DNA of 64,000 bases from Gordionus sp. m RMFG-2023 (Eukaryota; Nematomorpha; Gordioida; Chordodea; Parachordodidae): assembly GCF_954871325.1 (NCBI RefSeq), contig NC_088775.1, forward strand, positions 74,067,561-74,131,560, read 5' to 3'. Positions within the stretch are counted from its first letter, which is position 1, and every line of letters begins with the position of its first letter. Under the pieces are notes generated by a model. That model did no database searches. It worked only from the letters and a program-made list of their open reading frames with translations, and was not told where the DNA came from. Below, piece after piece: positions 11,339-23,000 of this stretch. The position numbers were made by a program, and so were the translations under genes.

Positions 11339-11540
11339 TAGTGCGCCCAAATTGAACGTTTCATGCAGCGTTTCAAAACGCAAATAATGCATTTTAAATG
11401 CATTCGTTGAAAGTATTTTTTTTTGTTTTAAATTTAGACGTTTCAATTAAAAAAATAAAAATTAACAGTTCAATTTACGTTTAAGTTTTTTTATTTGCAT
11501 TTTGAAACGCTGCGTTGAAACGTGCAATTTGTGCGCACTA
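11339..11540. mobile_element. MITE with about 50-base terminal inverted repeats
   Basis: The left arm from 11339 (TAGTGCGCCCAAATTG, then ACGTTTCA.GCAGCGTTTC) is mirrored by the right arm ending at 11540, with four or five differences over about 50 bases. The total length is only about 200 bases, and there is no coding capacity. The ends are bounded by TA, compatible with a TA target duplication, but the TA could belong to the repeat. The superfamily is uncertain. Confidence 0.75.
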
Positions 11541-12534
11541 TAAGTGGTGTTCATATTCACCTAATCAAATACTCATTCTAACATTGGGTATTCATTTTAA
11601 AAATATGTAAAATTATGGTAACCTTATATCGATTGATCGAATTTTAAAATAATGTCAAAATAATTATGATATTAAATTAGGTATAAAATTAGAATTCATC
11701 AAAATCTTGATTAACATAAAAAAAATTATAATAGTAATATTTACCAATGATTAGAATAAAAATGCATAAAATGTGGAAATTATTTTTAGAAAATTTTTAC
11801 GATTTTAATATGACGGCGTTTTAGGCGTGACCAAAAATATTGCCGGCGCAATGAAATTTAATGTATATATTATGATTAATTAATTTATCCTTTATATGAT
11901 ATGATATATCTGTACTCAGTGATGTATCAGGTAAAGGGCGGACTGGCCATAAGACCAAGTAGGTATTTTGCCCATGAAGCCGCGAGAAAATGACGATTTT
12001 TGAGGCTGATCAGTAATAAAAAATGAAAAACAGATCGGTCGAAAAAAAAATATAAAAAATATAAAATTTATACTATTTATTTTTATATAAGTTATGATTA
12101 TTCTCTTATCATATTCTTGTATGTAAATTATAAAAGTTAGCATATTTCCTTTTTTAGTATTTAGAATATGATATTAATATAATTTTTGAAGGATTATCAT
12201 TTAGATATTGCTATTTTATTGATTTTTTTCAAAAAAAAGGAGCGTTTTAAATGAAAATCAAGTTTTGTTGATTTATATTTTCATTCATTCATTATTTTAT
12301 AATTTATTATTTAAATAGAATTCAATTAACTAAAATAATAAATGCAATATTATCCATGTCAATAGGCATATTTTAGATAATACAGTTGTTAGGTAAACAA
12401 ATCCTACAGAGGATCAGACCACAATGAACACTTATCAATTATGAAATTGAAAATTTAAACATGAAAATTTCCCTGAGATGATATAAATCATGTCTAAAAA
12501 TGATAAAATTCTTATACACCTAGTCTAATTTTAA
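11541..12534. other. AT-rich non-coding stretch
   Basis: No gene is seen. At 11936-12030 a block beginning GGGCGGACTGGCCATA looks like the end of a dispersed repeat, but no partner end is visible nearby. Confidence 0.4.
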
Positions 12535-12772
12535 GGAATCTAGGAAAATAATTTCCCGGAAAAAAAATCCCGGAAAAAAAATCCCGGAAAAAAACCATGG
12601 AAAAATAAATCCCCGGAAATAAATTCCCTGGAAAAAAATTCCCCGGAAGATTAATTCCCAGGTAAATAATTCTCCGGAAAAAAAATCCCCGGAAAAAAAT
12701 TCCCTTGGAAAATAATTCCCCGGAAAAAAATTCCCATAGAAAATAATTCCTCGGAAAAAAATTCCCCATTTT
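12535..12772. repeat. Minisatellite of CCCGGAAAAAA units
   Basis: About fifteen degenerate units of 14-18 bases, each a TTCCCCGG core followed by an A-run (AAAAAATA), fill 240 bases. Unit length and A-run length vary. The minus-strand frame through it is a by-product of the repeat and not a gene. Confidence 0.85.
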
Positions 12773-13882
12773 TTAAATCTTATAAAATATTAAATTATTT
12801 TTATAAAATTAACAATATAAGAAAAAATATACCCGGAAATCCCTAAAATATATTTTTAGAAAATCGTCAAAAATTCCTGTAAAATTTTTCCAAATAAAAA
12901 TTTTCAAAATAAAATAGTACTTGTGATTAATAATAAACCTAACAAAAACTTAAATTATTAATTAATACTAATAAATATAATGTATAATGTTATGGACTTA
13001 TCCCGAACCCAGGTTTAGTGAAAATTAAACAAAGCAATATTTATAAAATAAACGAATTGGATATCTAGTCTCTCTGATATTATGCAAAATATTATGGCCA
13101 GCTCGGATTTTTTATTTTGGCCCGGCATAAATTCATATCATTTTTTGACCCGGATCTGCTCTGCACTATTTAATTAAATAGAAATGTTTTTTAAAGTCAA
13201 ATTCCTTCGAGGATTTGAGGTTTTAAATAATAAAACGAAAGTTAAATAAATCTAGTTCACCTTTACACATTTTCATCAACTTTTAGATATTTATTGAAAA
13301 TCAAATTTTTACTTTTAAAAAAAAATTATTTTTTCACAAATTTTAATCATTTTTTTTTAGAAATATATTAGAAATTTAAATATCAGTTGGAGATAAGAGG
13401 CTTTTCACAATTTACTAACTCTTAAATAGCGCCCTTTTTTGTTTTTATAAGGATAAGCTATTAAATAATATAATTATAAATTCTGTGGCGAAATAGGAAA
13501 TTTGCAATTCAATCTGATCCCCTCTATTTGATAAAAATTATTTTACTGAAGTATTTACCTACTTTAAGAATTTAACTGACTGAATACAAAATCAATATAA
13601 AACTTGCAAAATTATATTTTTTACTGCCCAATTTTAATTAAATACTGCCAAAAGTAATGAAAAATGCTGACCATTTTAATCAAAATACATCCAGAGGTGA
13701 TTATCAGCAGTGAGTATTATATTTTTCGAATCTAACAATTATTATTTTGCTTATGAATTTTTTTTTAAATTTACAGAAAAGAAATAATTATAATTTTATT
13801 AAATAATATATGGAATAATAAATTATATTATTCAAATGAAACAATTCTAGAACGTATATGTTCTCCAATTGAAGAGAGAAAA
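12773..13882. other. AT-rich non-coding stretch
   Basis: No gene is seen. Around 13110-13170 a GGCCCGG / GACCCGG-rich fragment ends GGATCTGCTCTGCA. It belongs to the dispersed set of G+C-rich hAT-like ends described under findings. Confidence 0.4.
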
Positions 13883-15095
13883 TTAGACAAGTCCCTTCTC
13901 TCTTCTAAAAAATAAAAATTTTTTTTTAAATATTTTGTTTCGTTGCATAACTACGATTTTTTTTGAAAGTGTATGTCCCAATACTCCATTGGCCGACATG
14001 TCGACGGCTATTTCCATCCTCATTTTTTCGATTAGTTCCCATATCTTAGGTTTTTTGTGGCCTATAATATGCTGAAATCGATTATTCCACCCTTCACATA
14101 CATTGTTTGTTCGATTTTCCCCAGCTATCGTAACGTTGAACATATTCCATGTTTCAGGTGGGAACAATGGCTCTACTTGCCTTTGAGAGTTTCTCCCATA
14201 TCTTCTATTCACATAATTTTTATCAAAATAAATCAATAATTCTTTGTTTTCCTCCGATACAATGGTTTAAATACTCCATACTTCGTTTGACATCGTGTAT
14301 AGGTAAGAATGCTAATCCATCGATCATAGCTGCAAATAAACATAACGTTGGATCATTCCGATATGATGATTCTAACCCCAATTCTTGAATCTTCCATGAG
14401 TGGATTGAGTTAGATGATAAAAACATCCTTGGATAATGATATCTCTGCCTAAAAGTTTAAAAAATATAGTTTAAAATTATTGTATAGGTTATATTTAATA
14501 TTTATGTCTTTATCAATTTTCATTAATTACTAGAGGTGTGTGCGTTCATCCTACACTCATAAAAGACCCGTTTAAAATATTCCTAAAAACAACAGAAAAA
14601 GGAAAATAGAATTTAAAAAATTTCAAGGTCCACGGTCCAAAATACATTTTAAAATCAAGGTCCTAACATATCTCGATAGTATATAGATGTAATTAAATCG
14701 TAAAAAGAACTAGAGTATTTTCGACGGCATTGATTGCGGCCTTTTCAAAATCCATATAAATTGTTATAGGATCTATGACTAATTTCCGTTCCCGGGCTTT
14801 TTCGAGTAAAATTTAAAATTTCTTCATACGTTGTATACGTTTTTCTTTGTAACAAAAAATATGCCGCTGTAATAAACAGTGTTTTAAAGGGTATGCTAAT
14901 TACATATAGCTGCAAAAATAAATGAGCCAATTTAAAATTCCCGTCTATATACCAAGTTTTCGTTTCGGCTAACATTTTAAGCATATAATCGGTGGCAAAT
15001 ATAAATATTCGTTCATTAGAATCTACGGTATTATCATGCAAAAGAAATCTCTCATTCGTGGGAGATCCGGTTGCAGTCCAATCCTCTAATATTAA
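13883..15095 (-). pseudogene. Decayed MULE (Mutator-like) transposase
   Basis: Minus-strand pieces in order give the middle and end of a MULE transposase. 15095-14745: WTATGSP, FLLHDN, RIFIFATDYMLKML, then TWYIDGNFKLA, the first catalytic aspartate region, and QLYVIS. 14757-14697 (other frame): MDFEKAAINAVENT, the second aspartate block. 14457-14223: GCFYHLTQSTH, then WKIQELGLESSY, then LAFLP. 14236-13883: FDKNYVNRRYGRN, PLFPPETWN and RTNNVCEGWNNRF, the conserved C-terminal block. At least three frame changes separate the pieces. The 14458-14696 gap, between two blocks normally about ten residues apart, is either an intron (GTTCTT to TTTAG on the minus strand) or a small insertion. No terminal repeats were found. 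Confidence 0.85.
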
Positions 15096-15998
15096 AAAAT
15101 ATTTTCGATTAAAAAGTTATTTATAGACATAAATATGATTTAAAGAATCTGTATCATATTATTTTAGATGTTGTATCTGTATCTAGATCCATTTAAAAAG
15201 TATCTTTTAACAACTCTGATTATTAGGTGTCAATAGATTATAAATATGATAAAACTGTAAATAAACGGAGGAAATGAACAGTAAAGATAATTTTTTGAAA
15301 CGCAAAAAAATTTCTTTTAAATTTTTTTTTAAAAAAAAATTAGAAAAAAATAAAAGGAAAAAAGGAAGAAGTATTACAATCTGCATTTCTTCACCTTGCT
15401 TATTCGCCTTAGCCTAATTAAATTTTTAAATAGGTTTATTTAAAATAGCTAAATAAGGAGATATTTTTTTTAGTTAATTAAGATCTGTTATAAATATAAC
15501 CTCGGCACCAAAGATTTTTAGGTCGCGAGATAAATAGTTCATATATCGTTTTTTTAAAAAAAATTTTTTATATTATATTTGATTAGCCTTGATCAATTTT
15601 TAATTTGGATCATTCTAAAATTTATTTAGACAAGATAAGGCATTTTTTTAAAATATAATTTTATAATATAAAATAAAAAGGAAGGGGACGCTTATTTACG
15701 ACGTTGTTTTAAAAAGTTACGCGCAATTTTCAAAAAATAGCGCTAGGCGTTACATTCAGAATTATATTCTTTTATTGAATTGTTAAATACCTTAATATAT
15801 AAAAATTTATATATCAAGAGACATAGCTAGACTTTTACCTAATTACATAAGTATAACCATACCTCAAAGGAAGATTTATAATGGACTTAACCCCTCTCAC
15901 TTTTTCTCAGATTTCTTGCAGGGTTATATTAATTTTACACTATAATTTACTTAGTTCTAAATACTTTTTGGAAAATTTAAATTAACTTTAGTAAATTT
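15096..15998. other. Non-coding stretch with a hAT-like end
   Basis: No gene is seen. At about 15140-15221 the block GTATCTAGATCC..TTTAACAACTCTG repeats the one at 3900-3956 and inverted reads CAGAGTTGTTAAA, a hAT terminus. The remainder is AT-rich. Confidence 0.45.
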
Positions 15999-17620
15999 TA
16001 ATGTTGTTAAAGTTACTTTAGTTACAGTTAAGTTACAATTACATTATAAGTTACTTTTTGGTTCTTATAAATTTTAAAATGGTCTATTAATTCTAAAAAT
16101 AGGTTTCAGGTTATGTATTAAGAATGAATGATTTTTCACTCAAATATTTGCAAATATGATATTTATATATACAGTTTTTGCAAATTATTTTAACTTATTG
16201 CAAATATATATTTTTTAATGTCACTTCAAATAGAACTGTATGGAGTTTTTTTGTCAAGAAAATTGTGATAATAAGAATAATACGGGAAGGGTATTAAATA
16301 ATTTATTTTTTATTTAATTATATATGCATGCATCCTATTGTATAATTTGGAAAACACTTTAGATCATAGAATTTACCTATTTTTTTGGAAGGCAAAAAAA
16401 TCCTGAACAAGAGGACCATGGCAAAAATACCCTAGATAATTCCCCAATTTTTAAAAAAATTAAATTAGCCTATAGAATGAAGGTTATTTGATTAATCATT
16501 TGTTGAAGGAAATGATATATGATATCTGCATTTAATATTTTCTTTCATAGTCTTTGTCTTATTAGTAAGTAATGATGACTAATTTAGCATTTTATACAAA
16601 AATTATTTAATTTCAAAATAATCTAAATCTTTGTCTTTCTTATACTAAGTTTTATGCTCTAATTTAGTAAAATTTAAAAAAAATAAATTTATAACTAATG
16701 AAATTCCAGAGTATAAATATTTCCAGCAACTTGAGAATATGGAAAATTTTGTGCTAAATTTGTAAAGATATATAATATTAAAAATTAGGTTTATTACTTG
16801 AATTTGGTTACAAAATTATAAAACCACAGCAATGTAACAATTTAAGAAAAGAAAATCTATTTCGACATATCCTTTGCGAACACAATCAGACATTTAAACA
16901 CAATTTTAAATTTAATTTAAAATTAATTTACAAAGCTAGTCCCTTGGAACCAAGGTTTACCCCTCGCTTAGGATTATACATGTGTAGACTGTTTTGCCAG
17001 ATCTTTTACTGTTAACTCCATCACTAAACTGAAAATACAAAAAATAAATATAGCCACCTTAATAATATTTTATTTGTTTGGGTAGTCTGACACCTGTGGA
17101 TCATTTGGACCCTAAGCCCTAAAATCATTTGGACCCTAAGCCCTAAAATCATTTGGACCCTAAGCCCTAAAATCATTCAAAATAGTAGGGCAAAGGTTAC
17201 GTTTAATAACAGGTGATGCTTCTACTTAAGACAAAGAATATTAATAAATTTGTCGATCCAACTGTATATCTATATGGGTCATTAAACCCCCCCCCTCCCC
17301 CCGACCAAACCTAAATATATTATTTTATTTTTTTTATTTCTCTTCTTTTAATTATATATTTTTATAAAGTTATAGTATATTAATCATAATTTAATATTCT
17401 TTTAATAAATGATCAATTCACATATTAAAAATAAAATTAATTATTTGAATATATTATTTAGATTTATACATACATATTTTTAGAAGTAACTAGTTACTTT
17501 TGGCAGATACATTTCAAAAAATATAACTAGCTACAGTTATTAGTTACAAATTTTAAAATATAACTAGTTACAGTTATTTTTTGCAAAAATTACTTATAAC
17601 TAGTTACTTTAACAACACTA
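15999..17620. mobile_element. Non-autonomous hAT element with GTTAC repeats
   Basis: The left end TAATGTTGTTAAAGTTAC (15999) and the inverted right end TAGTGTTGTTAAAGTAAC (ending 17620) are variants of the hAT terminus CAGTGTTG. Both subterminal zones carry many GTTAC/GTAAC and ACTAGTTA motifs, especially 17480-17610. Flanking octamers GTAAATTT (15991-15998) and TAAAATTT (17621-17628) match at six of eight. No transposase frame remains. A 24-base tandem repeat lies inside. Confidence 0.8.
17100..17177. repeat. 24-base tandem repeat, 3.25 copies
   Basis: Three perfect copies of a 24-base unit (ATCATTTGGACCCTAAGCCC, then TAAA) at 17100-17123, 17124-17147 and 17148-17171, plus six bases of a fourth. 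The lack of differences indicates recent expansion inside an old hAT element. Confidence 0.95.
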
Positions 17621-17628
17621 TAAAATTT

Positions 17629-19024
17629 TAATTATTTTAAAAAATTATTAACTTTTATACCTTATTATTTCATAAAAGAAGAAAAAGAACTTATTATTTT
17701 TTTAAAAAATTATTGTTTATAATATTAATAAAATAACCTATTTTATTCATTTGTGAGGGGGGAGGGGCAGGTAGGTTCATGAGTACAATTCATTAGTTTA
17801 AAATTATTTTTTAAAAATGTGCAAATTAGGTTTTCTACATGATTAGCGGGACCAGCTTTTTCAACTAGAAAGGGATCACTTAAAAAAGATAAAAAGAAAG
17901 GAATTCTAAAAAAAATTTCAAATTTTATAAAGTGAAAGATACATATAAACAAATTTATATTAAAAATCTAACGTAATTCTAATTCCAACTTATAGCTTCT
18001 TTTTTTAGTCACATAAGAATTCTTTTTTAATACTAATTAAATTACGAGAAGAAAAGTTAATTAAAATTATATCAATGAATAAGTTGGAAAATAATATAAT
18101 GGAGCTGCGTATATAATATTCATTTTACTGCTCATATTTTCGATTTCCCTATGAAACAATTTATAAAATACAGTCAAAATTATTCAAAATAACAAAAAAA
18201 ATTTAAAATTTTGTGCCAGGCTATAAAATGATGAAAAATTAAAAATTCTAGCCGGGCAAAAAAAAATCCAGAAAAAACTTCTGCCCCTACTTTCAAATGA
18301 CCTTTATTTAAAAAAATCAGAGCTGGGCCTAAGATTTTGACCTCTGCAAATCTCTGATATTTATAAAGCAAATTCTCCATCTGTACATTTCCTTTTAAAA
18401 AAAATATTTTAAAAAAGGGAAGGACAAGATCTTTTGAATAACATTTAAATTTAAACATTAAAAAAAAATCAATCAGCACCCCTTTTCACCACCAAACGGT
18501 AGAGGTTAATGATGTTACTGAGATAAAAATGAAAAGTCATCCCTTAAAAATAAAGCAACAAAATTGATATTAATAGTTAAAAAGAAATGAAATAATTAGC
18601 ATAGACTGCAGGTCTGGCCTAAGCGAGCTGTCAAATGATATTCCAGGACTTAAAAATTAAATAAATTTACAAACTTAGACCGGGACAAAACTTAAATTTT
18701 TTTTTAATTACTAAACCCGCTAAATTTATTAAAATATATTTAAATCATATCAATTAACCAACTGGAAGATCTATAAAGATCATTTAAAATCCATTTGTTG
18801 CTCGTATTTCCAATTTATTTTTTAAACGGCCAAGTTTTTTTTTTAAAAATGAATAGATTAAAGAGACGGCCCAGCTTTAAAAATAAAAAAACTGAGGTCG
18901 GACCAAGATTTATTTGAAAAATTTCGCTAGCCAGGTTTGGAAATTTTAAATAAAGCTCAAATCTATGCAGGGCCGGGCCTAAAAATTTGATGTCAGCAGG
19001 TTTCCAATATAATTATAAGAAGAG
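17629..19024. other. Non-coding stretch rich in GGCC-type repeat ends
   Basis: No gene is seen. Fragments at 18210-18355, 18600-18690 and 18930-19010 carry GGCCTGG / GGGCCGGGCC motifs and ends such as GACCTCTGCAAATCTCTG. Inverted, this starts CAGAG like other hAT-like termini in the window. Boundaries cannot be set. Confidence 0.4.
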
Positions 19025-19150
<126 letters not shown>

Positions 19151-19943
19151 ATTATATTTTAGATGATACCATATCCAATTTTTAGAAAGGCATGGAAAGT
19201 CGGGGGATAATCTCTTAAAACCCTTTAAGAAATTAGGGAAAAAAATGTTTCTAACTCTTCTTTGTGAATAGAATGAGAAAAAGGATAAAAGAAAGAAGGA
19301 CAAATCTTTTATTTTTAAGGCCATGTTTATCTCCCAAAAATATATCAATTTAATTCCTTTCTATTTTTTTTTGATAGGCCTTCAGAGTTAAATTTTTTTT
19401 TACAAAAATACATTTATTTCGATTCCTTCTAATATCTTTTACAATAAATATTTAAACATTTCTTTACCTTGACACTGAATCTATATCTAATTTTTTTATT
19501 ATTTCATATAATAATATAATATAATAATACAAAATAAGATGTTGCAATTTAAAAAAAAACGTTAAAATTTAGATTTATTTATCTTTGTCAAATATTATCC
19601 TTTATTTTAAATTTATAAATTTTTTTAAAATGCTAAATTTAGTTTTTTAATTAAGAGGGCCGTCCTAAGCAACGTATATAGATCAGTTTAATAGTGTATA
19701 ATATAATTATTTTTTTTCATAAAAAACATCTAATTAATTGATAGGGCAAGGGGTATATATATAAATCGTGTTTAAACTAGAGTTCATTATTTATTTTTTG
19801 TTTAAAAAAAAATTTTATTTGAAAATTATTTTTGATTTAACAAAATAAAAAGCATTATTTATATCTAAATAACTTGTCCATTTCTTTTTGAGCACTGAAA
19901 AGTTTATTTAATCAAAAGAAGATAGAAAATTATATACACATTT
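19151..19943 (+). promoter_or_regulatory. Upstream region of the large modular gene
   Basis: This 0.8 kb stretch has no coding signal. A TATA-like run (GTATATATATAAAT) at about 19752-19766 lies about 180 bases before the first ATG and is the best promoter candidate. In such AT-rich DNA the match is weak evidence. Confidence 0.25.
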
Positions 19944-20013
19944 ATGAATATGGGTTTGAACACATTATATGTGTTCAAGATTCTGGTATTATTAGTCCAC
20001 TTTCGAATCTATG
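19944..20013 (+). CDS. First exon: signal peptide
   Basis: ATG at 19944 (a second in-frame ATG at 19950) opens 23 codons reading MNMGLNTLYVFK, then ILVLLVHF, then RIY, and one base of the next codon. A lysine before a hydrophobic core of eight residues is the shape of a signal peptide. The exon ends at a consensus donor (G|GTGAGT) in phase 1, which matches the phase-1 start of the first E1 exon at 21284. Together they read RIY-D-TTSKIC. The short core makes this a modest signal-peptide call. A prediction program was not available. Confidence 0.65.
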
Positions 20014-23000
20014 GTGAGTCTGTTCTTCATATATAAATATAAACTATTATTATTATTATACAATGTCGTAACGGGATATGCAATCCTCAGAAATTCCCGT
20101 AACTCACAATTTATCATTTACTGAGGAAGATTTTTAATCTTAAAAAATCAGATAACCAGAAATATATTTCAGCATGTCGTCGGTATAGATTTAGAATGCT
20201 TCACTTGATATTTTTTGTATTTTTGAGCTAGGAGTGGATTTTAATTGATTAATTTTCACTAAATATGTAATAAAAATCAGATTTTATAAATACAAATTTT
20301 TGACCACGTAGGAGCACTGCCAATTTTGGATTATTTTTCGTAATTTTTGCTATAGGTGTATTATATATGATATTATCATGTTTTAATAATCCACCATTGT
20401 GGACCTTTTTTAAATTTTATAAATTACTATAAAATATTTATGGGAAAAATATTTGGTTAAATATTGGCATAATTTTTTCTTCAGCTAAATTATTATTACT
20501 ATGAATATATTAGAATTAAATAAAGATTGTGTGTCTATATTATATAATTTGAAGAATTATAGGAGTTACCTTTGTTGCTTTTATTTAATAAATTCTCATA
20601 AAATGAAACATTTTGAACAAAAAATAATTCGTAAAGTGTTTAATTTTGTCTACTTGCATTTTCATTTTTTAAATATAATTCTCAAATTTTTTTTTACAGT
20701 ATTAGAAATTACGTTTTTATTATATTCAATCTAAACTTTAAAATCATTTTTCCCAGTTTTAACAATTTTGTAAATTGAGCACTCCAATTATAGACCGACG
20801 ATGTATAGAGTATCCACATTGTGGATATCAGACATTTTGCCGTAAACCTTTGCGTATTTTTTAATATATAAAGAAAATCCAAACAATAATAAATATAAAT
20901 TAAAAGTAATTCAGAAAATGGCAAAATTATCTGAAATTTGTGAGAGCATCTTAGGTCAAATCAGATTTATTTTTTATATCTAAAAACCTCCCTCAGTATA
21001 TGATCTAAAATTGAGAAATTCTGAAAGTCTACAGAAAAAAAACCTTATTGGAATTCACTGATAAAATTATTATACAAATGTGTGTCCGAATCTTAGATAT
21101 TTATAATTTAAATAATCTATATAAATATTAGGAGGGAGGGAATCATTAAAATAAATCATTTTATTTGCGATTTTTTTAAAAATTATTTAAAAACTAGTAA
21201 GGTATTTTAAAAAAAAAATGAATTATAATATTAAATTTTTATCTATTTTATAAAAATTAATTTTTATTTGAAATATTTTTTAGACACTACCTCCAAGATA
21301 TGTTTGCTCGTTAATAAGAATGGAAACTATGATTTAAACGATATTATTAATTCAACTTCCCCCAATTGCGAGTAAAATATATAATAATATACATTATATT
21401 ACAGAGTTACACCAATAATCTGTCAATACACGTATTGGCTGATTAATATCTTAATCAATTCGCATATTGCCCAGTCTCTAAATTAAAAAATGATTCAAAA
21501 GTTTATGCTGGTTATGAAAATTTATTGTAACACAAAATTAGACATATCCTCAAAGTATAGGCTATTTGAAAGAATTAATCTAATTTGAATTTTTTTGACC
21601 TTCTAATGTGTTATATAAATTTGTATAAATATAAGTGACAGGGATAAGTTGGTTCACCATTTGTTCAGGCTCTAATAAATTCAATAATATCAAATTAGAT
21701 AAAATCCTCAAAGAATAGGCTATTTGAAAGAGTTAATTTAATTTGTAAATTTTAGGCCAACGTCAAACTCTGGGTAGGTTAGTCCCAATATCTGATAGTT
21801 GGTTTATATAAACGAGGTTTAATAATAGAATTATATTTTTTTAAATATTATTTATTAGAGGCTTTAAAGTATATAAATAAGTAAATTAAATTATTTTACA
21901 AATTTTAAGTTATATTTATAAAATAAAATAAAAATTGTTTGCATTTGTTTTAATCAAAATAAAATATAAATATGCAATAATTAATAGGACCAACGTGTCT
22001 CGGTTCAACCATCGAACATGCTCAATAATTTTACATAAAATTGTCCGATTAAAAAATAAAGTGTAGGGGAGACTAGGGGTCGAACCGATTTTTACAAAAT
22101 TGGCTAGAACTCCTGGTTTTTTAGATAATATAAAAAATAATATATAATTAGATACCTAAAACTAAAGGTGCCTTATAAAAAAATTTCGAGAATATAATCA
22201 TTTTTTTTTAAATTTTATTTTTTGTAAAAGTGAAAATTTCGTTCAACAAGCCCCAATAGTGGGGTTAGGCAAACCACTTCAAGGGGCTTCCTAAACCATT
22301 GGTTTTTTAAGGCCATAACAAATTAAAATGCATATTTATATATTTAATGATACATATAGAATAATTTTATTATTCAAAATTTCATATTTACAAATTAAAG
22401 CTAATTATATATAAAAATTGAAACTTAATTTTGGTAATTTAATAAACATTTTGGACATAAAAAAATAAGGGTCTTAACAAGAGATTAGGATTTCTTAGCA
22501 TAAATCATAGACATCAATCATCAAAGAGCCATGAAATTGCCTTTTCAAGATTTTAAAATTTTTTTCATTATTATCTGCCATAATTTATGGTTTAGCAAGC
22601 CCCGCTAGCAAATTGACAAATCATGACTAAATAATATCTTGATATATTAAATACTCATAAATCTTTCCCAAATTATAGAAGAGTATTTAAACTTTGATAA
22701 AAAATTTAATTTATATATAAATGATTATATAATTTAATGAAAATTAAAATCTTGTCATGTAAAAATCTTTTGAAAATTTCATTAAAAAAGATTTCTTGTC
22801 TATAGATGTAATCTATTAAAAACTATATTACGATAAAATTTTAACCTTCTGGTTTATTTAATTTTAAAATGAGATTAAGTGGTTAGCCAAGCCCCAGTGT
22901 TTACCTAAACCTAGTCCCCCCTATATTTTCTTAAAATTTATATGTTAAGATTTTTAAAGCTCTATTTATAAATCTAAACTTTAAAGTTTGCAATTATATT

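Noticed and set aside
12512-12769. Minus-strand 85-residue Phe/Gly/Pro frame
   Set aside because: It is the translation of the CCCGGAAAAAA minisatellite.
14057-14388. Two plus-strand frames
   Set aside because: They are shadows of the minus-strand MULE transposase pieces.
20501-20924. Frames of 77 (plus) and 71 (minus) residues in intron 1
   Set aside because: Leu/Phe/Asn/Lys composition is that of AT-rich non-coding DNA, and no motif or splice context supports them.
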